A stretch of 7,881 nt of DNA from Rhodospirillales bacterium (GCA_016187325.1 JACPJY010000389.1:1-7881); one strand, 5' to 3'. Shown: positions 1 to 6,381, counted from the first letter of the stretch. Notes: generated by a model from the letters alone, not told the origin. Numbers and translations: made by a program.

Positions 1-103
1 CATCGTCGTCACCGTCGCCTTCCCGTTCGTCGTCGCCGCGGTGTGGTTCGGCGTCCGCCGCGTCCGCCGCTCGATCACCAAGACGGAGCGGGACGAATCG
101 TGA
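1..103 (+). CDS. C-terminal end of an unidentified membrane protein (partial)
   Basis: An open frame enters from the left edge (first full codon at position 2) and ends at TGA 101-103, giving 33 residues. The first part is strongly hydrophobic (Ile/Val/Ala/Phe/Trp, about 18 residues) and is followed by an Arg-rich stretch (VRRVRRS) and a short charged tail ending in ERDES. This is the pattern of a last transmembrane helix with a positively charged cytoplasmic tail. No family can be named from so little sequence. No intrinsic terminator is visible between its stop and the metZ promoter region, so read-through into the metZ leader is possible. The frame is trusted because of the clean hydrophobic/basic pattern and GC-rich third positions; a chance open frame of this length in GC-rich DNA cannot be excluded. 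Confidence 0.5.
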   Translation, partial: IVVTVAFPFVVAAVWFGVRRVRRSITKTERDES

Positions 104-131
104 GGCCGCCGCGGGACGCCAAGATTTTTGC

Positions 132-160
132 TTGACCTGGCCGAGCACAAGGTCTATTTC
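132..160 (+). promoter_or_regulatory. Candidate sigma-70 promoter of metZ
   Basis: TTGACC at 132-137 matches the -35 consensus in five of six bases. A 17-base spacer leads to TATTTC at 155-160, a modest -10 element (TAT conserved). Transcription would then start near 167, immediately before the first base-paired position of the riboswitch (169), which is the arrangement expected for an aptamer at the 5' end of an mRNA. The placement is inferred from motif match and spacing only. Confidence 0.5.
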
Positions 161-168
161 GTGGCCCA

Positions 169-228
169 ACGTGGCGATTTGGTCGACCGGCTTGCGGGCC
201 ACGTAAAAAATTCCCGCTAAAAGGTCGG
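169..228 (+). promoter_or_regulatory. SAM-II riboswitch aptamer (metZ leader)
   Basis: The stretch folds as an H-type pseudoknot of the SAM-II class. Stem P1 pairs ACGTGGC (169-175) with GCCACGT (198-204), seven perfect pairs. The P1 loop starts with GATTT (176-180) and contains CTTGC (191-195), both typical of the class. The A-rich linker TAAAAAA (204-210) precedes a 3' strand with the hallmark GCTAAAA (216-222). Two pseudoknot helices are visible: GCGG (194-197) with CCGC (214-217), and CGACC (184-188) with GGTCG (223-227). SAM-II elements bind S-adenosylmethionine and lower expression of methionine genes such as metA, metX and metZ, mostly in alphaproteobacteria, which fits the gene directly downstream. 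The loop (22 bases) is a little longer than in the crystallised SAM-II example as I remember it. A Rfam covariance scan would settle the class. Confidence 0.9.
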
Positions 229-249
229 AGCTTATCGGAAGCCCTGACC
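223..249 (+). promoter_or_regulatory. Antiterminator hairpin of the metZ leader
   Basis: GGTCGG (223-228) pairs with CTGACC (244-249; one G-U), and after a single A-C mismatch GCTT (230-233) pairs with AAGC (239-242), closing a five-base loop. This ten-pair hairpin uses both the 3' strand of the riboswitch pseudoknot and the 5' arm of the terminator, so it excludes both of those structures. It should form when SAM is scarce and let transcription continue into metZ. The pairing is visible in the sequence; its role is inferred from the mutual exclusivity. Confidence 0.7.
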
Positions 250-270
250 CTCAGCGGTCGGGGTTTTTTT
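239..270 (+). terminator. Riboswitch-controlled intrinsic terminator before metZ
   Basis: The 5' arm at 239-249 pairs with the 3' arm at 256-266 over 11 positions (two G-U), with a six-base loop CTCAGC, and runs straight into seven T (264-270). This is a textbook intrinsic terminator located after the aptamer and 31 bases before the metZ start codon. It should act only when the ligand-bound pseudoknot holds 223-227, because otherwise 223-228 captures the 5' arm. It therefore makes the control transcriptional rather than translational. Confidence 0.88.
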
Positions 271-289
271 ATGCCGGATCGACGGAAGC

Positions 290-294
290 GGAGG
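290..294 (+). promoter_or_regulatory. Shine-Dalgarno of metZ
   Basis: GGAGG lies seven bases before ATG 302 and fixes that start. It lies beyond the terminator and takes part in none of the leader helices described, so SAM control is unlikely to work by hiding the ribosome binding site. Confidence 0.8.
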
Positions 295-301
295 ATGCCT
301 C

Positions 302-1507
302 ATGGGTGTCAATAAATCTGATCCGGGCACGTGGCGCCAGGCGACCAAGCTGGTCCGCGGCGGCACGGAGCGATCGCATTTCGGCGAAACCAGCGAAGGC
401 CTGTTCCTGACGTCCGGCTACGTCTATGAGTCGGCAGAGGAGGCGGAGCAGTCGTTCAAGGGCGAAAAAAAGCGCTACATGTATTCGCGCTACGCCAACC
501 CGACATTGACCATGTTCGAGACGCGGCTGGCGCAGTTGGAAGGCGCCAAGTACTGCGTTTCCACGGCGAGCGGCATGGCGGCGGTGTTCGCGGCGCTGGC
601 CAGCCAGCTCAACGCCGGCGACAGGGTCGTCGCGGCGCGGGCGCTGTTCGGCTCCTGCCATTACATCATTACCCAGCAGTTGCCGAAGTTCGGGATTGAA
701 TCGGTGTTGGTCGACGGCACCGATCTCGAGCAGTGGAAGAAGGCGCTATCGAAGAAGACCCGTTGCGTGTTCCTCGAGACGCCGTCCAACCCGGCGCTCG
801 AGATCATCGATTTGCGCGCCGTCAGCGATCTCGCGCGCAAGGCCGGCGCGTCGCTGATCGTCGACAACGTGTTCGCGACGCCGGTGCTGCAGCGGCCGCT
901 CGAGTTCGGGGCCGACATCGTCATGTACTCGGCGACCAAGCACATCGACGGACAGGGCCGCACCCTCGGCGGCGCCATCCTCACCAACAACGCCGATTTC
1001 ATCGAGAAATCGCTGACGCCGTTCATGCGCCACACCGGGCCGACAATGAGCGCGTTCAACGCCTGGGTGCTGGTGAAGGGGCTGGAAACCCTGGAACTGC
1101 GGGTGACCCGCCATTGCGCCAATGCGCGTGCCGTCGCCGAGCACCTGAGCGGCCGCAGGGGCATCAGCAAGGTCATCTATCCGGGCCTGAAGAGCCATCC
1201 GCAGCACAATCTGGCGATGAGCCAGATGAGCGACGGCGGCTCCATCGTCTCGTTCGAGATCGCCGGCGGCAAGCAAACGGCGTTCCGGTTCCTGAACGCG
1301 CTCAAGTTGGTCGACATCTCCAACAACTTGGGCGACGCCAAGAGCCTGACCACCCATCCCGCCACCACCACCCATCAGCGGCTGAGTCCGGAAGAGAGGC
1401 TCAAGATGGGGATCACCGACGGGCTGGTGCGGCTGTCGGTCGGCCTCGAGGACCCCGAGGACATCAAGGAAGATCTGGATCAGGCGCTGACGACGGCGGT
1501 CCGGTAA
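302..1507 (+). CDS. metZ: O-succinylhomoserine sulfhydrylase
   Basis: PLP-dependent enzyme of the Cys/Met metabolism family (cystathionine gamma-synthase fold). It joins O-succinylhomoserine with sulfide to give homocysteine and succinate in the direct sulfhydrylation route to methionine, in the cytoplasm. At 401 residues it has the usual family length. Visible signatures are YSRYANPT (61-68), the phosphate-binding ASGMAA (89-94), VDNVFATP (187-194) with Asp188 expected to contact the pyridine ring, and the Schiff-base lysine Lys213 in SATKH, followed by GQGRTLGG. SLTTHPATTTHQ near residues 348-359 is the conserved C-terminal region. The N-terminal segment resembles MetZ more than MetB or MetC, and the SAM-II leader supports a biosynthetic methionine gene. 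Use of O-acetylhomoserine (MetY-like) cannot be excluded from sequence alone. Start ATG 302 has a good SD. The gene stands alone on the plus strand and converges on the rhodanese gene. Confidence 0.95.
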   Translation: MGVNKSDPGTWRQATKLVRGGTERSHFGETSEGLFLTSGYVYESAEEAEQSFKGEKKRYMYSRYANPTLTMFETRLAQLEGAKYCVSTASGMAAVFAALASQLNAGDRVVAARALFGSCHYIITQQLPKFGIESVLVDGTDLEQWKKALSKKTRCVFLETPSNPALEIIDLRAVSDLARKAGASLIVDNVFATPVLQRPLEFGADIVMYSATKHIDGQGRTLGGAILTNNADFIEKSLTPFMRHTGPTMSAFNAWVLVKGLETLELRVTRHCANARAVAEHLSGRRGISKVIYPGLKSHPQHNLAMSQMSDGGSIVSFEIAGGKQTAFRFLNALKLVDISNNLGDAKSLTTHPATTTHQRLSPEERLKMGITDGLVRLSVGLEDPEDIKEDLDQALTTAVR

Positions 1508-1513
1508 ACGGCG

Positions 1514-1939
1514 CTATCCCTGCACCCACGGCAGCCCGGCCACCTTCCAGCCATTGACGGTGCCGCGGTGGCCGGTGGCGTCCTTGTCGCCCTCGAAGCC
1601 GCCGGCGACGTTGTAGCACTCCTTGAATCCGGCCACTGTCATGGCGATGGCGGCGTCGCGGGAACGCACCCCCGAGCGGCACAGGAACAGCAGCGGCGCA
1701 TCCTTGGCGACGCCGCTTTTTTTGACCTCGGCGACGAAGTTCGGGTTGAGGTCCATGGTCGGGAAGACCTTCCAATAGACGCGCAGCACCTGCTTGCCGA
1801 GGCCGCCGAGATCGGGGTTGCCGACGTAAGCGAACTCCGCGTCGGTGCGCACGTCCACCAACACCGCCTTCGGGTGCTTGGCGAGCATGTCCCAGGCTTG
1901 TTTCGGCAATATGTCGCCGGCGTAGGTCTTTTCGGACAC
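1514..1939 (-). CDS. Single-domain rhodanese-like sulfurtransferase
   Basis: Cytoplasmic protein of about 141 residues with one rhodanese domain and no signal peptide. Known rhodanese marks are VDVRTDAEF near the N-terminus and the active-site loop CRSGVRS, whose cysteine (residue 87 from the GTG start, 90 from the ATG) would carry the persulfide. NVAGGFEG and a Trp-rich end (GWKVAGLPWVQG) match short bacterial rhodaneses. The domain is complete, so it is probably active, but donor and acceptor are unknown. The start is uncertain: ATG 1948 directly abuts the SD AAGGAGG (1955-1949) with no spacer, which is too close. GTG 1939 sits nine bases from the same SD and yields a product beginning fMet-SEKTYAGD, as short homologues do, so I chose it. 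It is the last gene of the korAB cluster, 20-29 bases after the reductase. No terminator is visible before the metZ 3' end. Confidence 0.9.
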   Translation of the reverse strand: MSEKTYAGDILPKQAWDMLAKHPKAVLVDVRTDAEFAYVGNPDLGGLGKQVLRVYWKVFPTMDLNPNFVAEVKKSGVAKDAPLLFLCRSGVRSRDAAIAMTVAGFKECYNVAGGFEGDKDATGHRGTVNGWKVAGLPWVQG

Positions 1940-1948
1940 GGGCAGCAT

Positions 1949-1955
1949 CCTCCTT
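1949..1955 (-). promoter_or_regulatory. Shine-Dalgarno that decides the rhodanese start
   Basis: On the minus strand AAGGAGG touches ATG 1948 directly. A ribosome bound here would favour GTG 1939-1937, nine bases downstream, rather than the adjacent ATG. Confidence 0.6.
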
Positions 1956-1968
1956 GGCGCGGACTCCC

Positions 1969-3288
1969 CTAGTTCCGGTTGCGGTCCAGGTAGTCCAGCA
2001 TGTCTCGGACGGTGGTGAATTTCCGGCGTGGCCGCTTGCCGCCGCCAGCCTCGGATTCAGCCGCCTCGAGCTTCTTCCAGTCGGCAAAACTGACGATGCG
2101 CGCCTTGCGTTCGGCCAGCAGCTTCTCCAGCGCCTTGCGGCCGGGCTTCGATCCCTTGGCGCCGCCGGCAAAATCGTTATGGATATGCTCGGCAACGGTG
2201 ACGCCGTCCGGGCGGTTGGACGAAATCACGCCGGTCGGGCCGCGCTTGATCCAGCCGACGGCGTAAAGGCCGTCCTCGACGCGGCCGTCGTTGTTGGGGA
2301 CGATGCCTTGCTTGTCGTCGAACGGCACGCCCTCGATGCGGTCGGAGCGGTAGCCGATCGCCGCGATCACCAGGCCGCACGGGATGTCGAAGAATTCCCC
2401 GGTGCCGGTGGCGCGGCCGCCTTCGACGCGGGTACGCTCGAACCGCACGCCCTCGACCCGGTCACCGCCGAGGATCTCGACCGGCGCGGCGTAGAACTCG
2501 AAGTGCACGCGCTTCGGCTTCTCGTCCAGCTTGCGGGCGCAGAATTCGCGCAGCGTCTCCAGGTTTCGCTCCTTCAGGCGCTTGTCGCGCTCCGGCAGTT
2601 CGCCGACGCTGTCCGGCAGCTGCTCGGCCTTCACCAGGGGGACGCTCTCGGACAGTTTCCCCATCTCGCGCAATTCGACGTTGGTGAACTTGGCGTCGAT
2701 GGGCCCGCGCCGGCCGCAGGTCCAGATGTCCTTGACCGGGGAGTCGAGGATCGCCCGCTCCGCATATTCCGGAAGATCAGTCTCGGCCAGCTCGTCGGCC
2801 GAGCGGGACAACAGCCGCGCCACGTCGATGGCGACGTTGCCGACGCCGATCACCACCGCCGCCGCGACGTTGAGATTGGGATTGAGGTCCCTGAAATCCG
2901 GGTGGCCGTTGTACCAGCCGACGTAGTCGGCGGAACCGAACACGCCCTTCTTGTCCTCGCCGGGGATGCCGAGGGCGCGGTCGCGCGGCGCGCCGACCGC
3001 CAGCACCACGGCGTCGTACATGCTCCTGAGCTCCGCCAGGCTGACGTCGCGTCCGACTTCGACGTTGCCGAAGAAACGGACCTGCTCCTTGAGCGCCGTC
3101 TTCTCATACTTCTTCTGGACGTTCTTGGTGGTCTGGTGATCGGGGGCGACGCCGCCGCGGATCAGGCCATACGGCGTGGGCAAGCGCTCGATGAAATCGA
3201 TGCTGACAGCGTCGCCGGAACTTGAAAGCGCGTCAGCCGTATAGAATCCAGCCGGGCCGGAGCCGACGATCGCAACGCTGATCGGCAT
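1969..3288 (-). CDS. Ferredoxin-NADP reductase, adrenodoxin-reductase/FprA type
   Basis: FAD enzyme of 439 residues in the adrenodoxin reductase/FprA family, moving electrons between NADP(H) and ferredoxin. The FAD dinucleotide fold opens the protein with GSGPAG (residues 9-14). PTPYGLIRGGVAPDH (37-51) is a strong family signature. The NADP fold has GVGNVAIDVAR (148-158), and GRRGP (192-196) probably helps bind the 2'-phosphate. AVGWIKRGPTGVISSNRPD (343-361) is the conserved C-terminal FAD-contacting motif. There is no Fe-S motif and no signal peptide, so it is cytoplasmic. It starts 27 bases after korB stops, with a G-rich SD (AAGGGGGG) upstream of ATG 3288. Next to KorAB the likely job is to connect ferredoxin reduced by 2-oxoacid oxidation to NADPH, or to supply reduced ferredoxin for the reverse reaction. 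The direction cannot be read from sequence. The lysine/arginine-rich last 60 residues are less conserved-looking. Confidence 0.92.
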   Translation of the reverse strand: MPISVAIVGSGPAGFYTADALSSSGDAVSIDFIERLPTPYGLIRGGVAPDHQTTKNVQKKYEKTALKEQVRFFGNVEVGRDVSLAELRSMYDAVVLAVGAPRDRALGIPGEDKKGVFGSADYVGWYNGHPDFRDLNPNLNVAAAVVIGVGNVAIDVARLLSRSADELAETDLPEYAERAILDSPVKDIWTCGRRGPIDAKFTNVELREMGKLSESVPLVKAEQLPDSVGELPERDKRLKERNLETLREFCARKLDEKPKRVHFEFYAAPVEILGGDRVEGVRFERTRVEGGRATGTGEFFDIPCGLVIAAIGYRSDRIEGVPFDDKQGIVPNNDGRVEDGLYAVGWIKRGPTGVISSNRPDGVTVAEHIHNDFAGGAKGSKPGRKALEKLLAERKARIVSFADWKKLEAAESEAGGGKRPRRKFTTVRDMLDYLDRNRN

Positions 3289-3315
3289 GGTACCCCCCTT
3301 GTAGCGAGGCGATGT

Positions 3316-4344
3316 TCAGCCGGCAACGGTCCAGGTGTGCCCCCGCCTCAACAGCTTGTTGAGGTCTTTTCCGGTACCGTGCTTCTTCGCCTCCTCGAAA
3401 TGATCCTTGACGCCGTCTTCGTAGCTTGGCGTAGGATCGCAATAAAGCACACCGAGGGCAATCGGCATCGTCGGCCGTTCCATGCCTGCCAGCATGCCGG
3501 CGAGGGCGCGATTGGTCTCGTCATGGACGAGAATATCGGTTTCGGTCACCCCGTTCTCGCCGATGGTCACGGTTTCCAGCGCCAGCTTGCCGGGCTTGAT
3601 TCTGAGGCCGCGGTTCTTGTTCTTGCCGAAGATCAGGGGCTTGCCGTGCTCGACGAAGACTTCCGCGTCGTCGGCGATTTCCCTGGCGGTGAAATCGGCA
3701 AACACGTCGTTGTTGAAGACGATGCAGTTCTGGAAGATTTCGACAAACGAGGTGCCGTTGTGGGCATGGGCCCGCTTCAGGACTTCCGGGAGGTGCTTCT
3801 GCAGGCTGTCGACCGAGCGGGCGACAAACCGGGCACCCGCGCCGAGCGCTAGTGCCACCGCGCACACCGGGTTTTCGATTGAGCCCCACGGCGTCGACGG
3901 CGAGCGCGTGCCGGCCCGCGAGGTCGGCGAGTATTGCCCCTTGGTCAGGCCGTAGATTTCGTTGTTGAACATCAGGAGCTGCAGATTGACGTTACGCCGG
4001 AGCACGTGCATCAGGTGGTTGCCGCCGATCGACAGCGCATCGCCGTCGCCCGAGACGACCCACACGTCGAGGCCGGGGTTGGCAAGCTTGATGCCGGTAG
4101 CGAACGCCGGCGCCCGGCCGTGGATGGTGTGGAAGCCGTAGGTCGCCATGTAATAGGGGAACCGCGCCGCGCACCCGATCCCGGAGACGAACACGGTGTT
4201 TTCCCGGCGCGCCCCGATGTCCGCCAATGTGCGCTGCATCGCCTTCAGGATCGCGTAGTCGCCGCAGCCCGGGCACCAGCGGACCTCCTGGTCGGTGGCG
4301 AAATCCTTCGGCGTTAGTTTGGTGATGGGGGAGACGACGTTCAT
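3316..4344 (-). CDS. korB: 2-oxoacid (2-oxoglutarate):ferredoxin oxidoreductase, beta subunit
   Basis: The thiamine-diphosphate and Fe-S subunit, 342 residues. With KorA it converts a 2-oxoacid and CoA to acyl-CoA, CO2 and reduced ferredoxin in the cytoplasm. WCPGCGDY (23-30) gives Cys24 and Cys27; Cys58 (SGIGCAARFP) and Cys207 (FQNCIVFNND) complete the four ligands expected for the single [4Fe-4S] cluster of two-subunit enzymes. The ThDP/Mg motif is GDGDALSIGGNH (99-110), continued by NNEIYGLTKGQYSPT (127-141). There is no separate 8Fe-8S ferredoxin-like domain, as expected for this class. I chose ATG 4344 (MNVVSPITKLT) because GGAG lies shortly upstream and because it follows the korA stop with one base between. 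A longer frame from 4386 would overlap korA by 41 bases and adds residues that do not resemble the family. Substrate is probably 2-oxoglutarate by family resemblance. Confidence 0.94.
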   Translation of the reverse strand: MNVVSPITKLTPKDFATDQEVRWCPGCGDYAILKAMQRTLADIGARRENTVFVSGIGCAARFPYYMATYGFHTIHGRAPAFATGIKLANPGLDVWVVSGDGDALSIGGNHLMHVLRRNVNLQLLMFNNEIYGLTKGQYSPTSRAGTRSPSTPWGSIENPVCAVALALGAGARFVARSVDSLQKHLPEVLKRAHAHNGTSFVEIFQNCIVFNNDVFADFTAREIADDAEVFVEHGKPLIFGKNKNRGLRIKPGKLALETVTIGENGVTETDILVHDETNRALAGMLAGMERPTMPIALGVLYCDPTPSYEDGVKDHFEEAKKHGTGKDLNKLLRRGHTWTVAG

Positions 4345-4345
4345 C

Positions 4346-6223
4346 CTACTTCTCCAGGCATTCGCGGGCGGCGGCCTCGATTTCATTGATCTTGAACGGC
4401 TGGCCGGAGACCTTGTGCAGGCCCTGGGCGTCGATCAGGTACCGGCTCCGGATCAGGGTCGTCAATTGACCGGTGTTCAGTTCCGGCACCAGCACCTTGT
4501 CGAAGCCGGCCAGGAGTTCGCCGAGATTTTTCGGCAGCGGCCACAGATGGCGAAGGTGGATGTGCGAAGCATCCTGCCCCTTTTTCCTGAGCTCGCTGAC
4601 GGCGCGGTTGATAGGCCCATAGGTCGAGCCCCAGCCGACGATCGCCAGGCGCCCCTTCTCGGCTCCGTCTTCGACCGTTTGCGGCGGAAGGTCGTCGGCG
4701 ATGCGGCGGATCTTCTCGGCGCGCGCTTCGGTCATGCGTTGGTGGTTGATCGGGTCGTAGGAAATGTGGCCGGTGTCGTAATCCTTTTCGAGCCCGCCGA
4801 TGCGGTGTTCCAGTCCGGGCGTGCCGGGGACCGCCCACGGACGGGCCAGCGTCTTCGGGTCGCGCAGGAACGGCTGGAACCCGGCCGGGTCGGTGCGGAA
4901 CTGCACGCGCGGGAACCGGATCGAATCAACATCGGGGATCAGCCACGGCTCGGCGGCGTTGCCGATGTAGCCGTCGGTCAGCAGGATCACCGGCGTCATG
5001 TATTTGGTGGCGATCCGCACCGCCTCGATGGCGACCTCGAAACAGTCGGAAGGCGACCGCGCGGCGAGCACCGCCAGTGGGCTGTCGGCGTTGCGGCCGA
5101 ACACCGCCTGATGCAGGTCCGACTGCTCGGTCTTGGTCGGCATGCCGGTCGACGGCCCGGCACGCTGCGAATTGACGACGATCAGCGGCAATTCGGCGCT
5201 GATGGCGAGACCGATGGCTTCCGCCTTCAGCGCGATCCCCGGACCCGAGCTCGACGTTACCCCGAGCGAGCCGGCGTAGGACGCGCCGATCGCCGAGCAG
5301 GCGGCGGCGATCTCGTCCTCGGCCTGGAAAGTGACGACGTCGTACTCCATAAGGTTGGAAAGCGTATGCAGCAGTGCCGACGCCGGGGTGATCGGATACG
5401 AGCAGAATGTCAGTTGTAATCCCGCCAGCTTGGTGCCGACCACCAACCCCCACGATAGCGCCTCGGCTCCGGTCACGGTGCGGTATTCGCCCGGCGCGAT
5501 CTTGGCTTCGCCGATGGTGAACCCGTGCAGGCCGTGGGGAATCTCGGCGGTTTCGCCGAGCGCATGGCCGGCGTTGAGCGCCGCGATGTTGGCCTTCGCC
5601 AGTTGCGGGTGCCTGGCGAATTTCTGGTTCAGCCAGTCGACGGTCGTTTGGCGGTTGCGTCCATACATCCAGTAGACGAAGCCCAGCGTCCACATGTTCT
5701 TGCAGCGCAGGGCTTCTTTCTGACTAAGGCCGAAGTCCTTTACCGCCTCGAGGGTCATCGCCGAAATGTCGAACTCGAGCACCCGGTAGGCGTCTAGGCT
5801 GCTGTCCCCGAGAGGATTGCTTTTGAATCCCGCCTTGCGCAGGCTCCGTTCGTTAAACGAGCCCTTGTCGACGACGATCAGCCCGCCATTCCTCAATGCC
5901 GGCAACTCGACCTTCAGGGCCGCCGGATTCATGGCGACCAGCATGTCGACGGCATCGCCGGAGGTCTTGATGACGTCGGCGCCGAAATTGATCTGGAATG
6001 ACGACACGCCGAACGTGGTGCCCGCCGGCGCACGGATCTCCGCCGGGAAGTCCGGGAATGTGGCGAGATCGTTATGGGCGAGCGCGGTCGCCTGGGTGAA
6101 TTGGCTGCCGGTGAACTGCATTCCGTCGCCGGAATCACCGGCGAAACGGACGACGGCGGATCCCAGTTCCTGGCGCCGGACGGTAGGGGTGGGGCGTTGT
6201 GCGACAGACGTTACCGTTGACAT
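4346..6223 (-). CDS. korA: 2-oxoacid (2-oxoglutarate):ferredoxin oxidoreductase, fused gamma-alpha subunit
   Basis: The 625-residue large subunit of the two-subunit oxidoreductase. Residues about 22-215 form the gamma domain (GDSGDGMQFTGSQF, then FPDFPAEIRAPAGT), and about 250-625 the alpha domain. Alpha marks are the substrate-gating YPITP loop (276-280), SSSGPGI (325-330 region), QRAGPSTGMPTKTEQSDL (353-370), LLTDGYIGN and the C-terminal GWGSTYGP (530-537) with PELNTGQL (580-587). Fusion of gamma and alpha and the length of about 620 are usual for KorA-type proteins that pair with a separate KorB. Reaction and partner are as for KorB. Start ATG 6223 has only a modest SD (GGGAAG at 6232-6227), placed inside a small hairpin. 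It is the first gene of the minus-strand cluster and diverges from pmbA, so its promoter should lie in 6224-6497. Whether the natural substrate is 2-oxoglutarate or another 2-oxoacid needs assay. Confidence 0.94.
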   Translation of the reverse strand: MSTVTSVAQRPTPTVRRQELGSAVVRFAGDSGDGMQFTGSQFTQATALAHNDLATFPDFPAEIRAPAGTTFGVSSFQINFGADVIKTSGDAVDMLVAMNPAALKVELPALRNGGLIVVDKGSFNERSLRKAGFKSNPLGDSSLDAYRVLEFDISAMTLEAVKDFGLSQKEALRCKNMWTLGFVYWMYGRNRQTTVDWLNQKFARHPQLAKANIAALNAGHALGETAEIPHGLHGFTIGEAKIAPGEYRTVTGAEALSWGLVVGTKLAGLQLTFCSYPITPASALLHTLSNLMEYDVVTFQAEDEIAAACSAIGASYAGSLGVTSSSGPGIALKAEAIGLAISAELPLIVVNSQRAGPSTGMPTKTEQSDLHQAVFGRNADSPLAVLAARSPSDCFEVAIEAVRIATKYMTPVILLTDGYIGNAAEPWLIPDVDSIRFPRVQFRTDPAGFQPFLRDPKTLARPWAVPGTPGLEHRIGGLEKDYDTGHISYDPINHQRMTEARAEKIRRIADDLPPQTVEDGAEKGRLAIVGWGSTYGPINRAVSELRKKGQDASHIHLRHLWPLPKNLGELLAGFDKVLVPELNTGQLTTLIRSRYLIDAQGLHKVSGQPFKINEIEAAARECLEK

Positions 6224-6228
6224 GGTCT

Positions 6229-6285
6229 TCCCAAAAGGGAGTCAATCAATCCGCCAATGCGGCCCCGATCCGAACTCGGCCGGGG
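6229..6285 (-). promoter_or_regulatory. Run of three small hairpins in the korA leader
   Basis: In the likely korA 5' untranslated region three inverted repeats follow one another: CCCCG/CGGGG (6263-6267 with 6281-6285) enclosing CCGA/TCGG (6270-6273 with 6276-6279); CCGC-CAAT-GCGG (6251-6262); and TCCC-AAAA-GGGA (6229-6240), whose arm overlaps the korA SD. The stems are short and no T-run follows, so they are not terminators. They may give the leader structure; no known riboswitch class is recognised. Confidence 0.35.
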
Positions 6286-6287
6286 AC

Positions 6288-6321
6288 AATACAGCAAGAC
6301 AACACGTTTTATTACTGTATT
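6288..6321. repeat. Inverted repeat in the korA-pmbA divergent region, possible operator
   Basis: AATACAG (6288-6294) and CTGTATT (6315-6321) are perfect reverse complements, 7 bases each, separated by 20 bases. They lie in the AT-rich centre of the divergent region, where promoters are expected. This could be a regulator binding site or chance; no known regulator consensus is recognised. Confidence 0.35.
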
Positions 6322-6381
6322 TTTTCCTCATTACGGCCGGCATCTCAACCCTTTTCCTGATCAATCGGGTTTTTTCCGGCT

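Noticed and set aside
733..1557. 274-codon plus-strand frame inside metZ in another reading frame
   Set aside because: Arg/Gly/Pro-rich out-of-frame reading of metZ, which is intact in its own frame.
1954..3225. 423-codon open frame on the plus strand opposite the ferredoxin-NADP reductase
   Set aside because: Antisense shadow of a clear FAD reductase with all family motifs. The translation is Asp/Ala/Arg/Val-rich without a recognisable domain, as expected for the complement of a GC-rich gene.
4345..4386. Longer korB start at ATG 4386 adding 14 residues
   Set aside because: It would overlap the korA 3' end, and the added residues are not family-like. ATG 4344 has an SD and sits one base after the korA stop.
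4295..5419. 374-codon plus-strand frame opposite korA
   Set aside because: Shadow of korA. Composition is typical of reverse-complement reading of GC-rich codons, and no SD or domain is visible.
6347..6375. Terminator-like AACCC ... GGGTT followed by six T on the plus strand, upstream of pmbA
   Set aside because: Only five pairs with a 15-base loop, and no plus-strand gene ends just before it. Too weak to call a terminator or attenuator.
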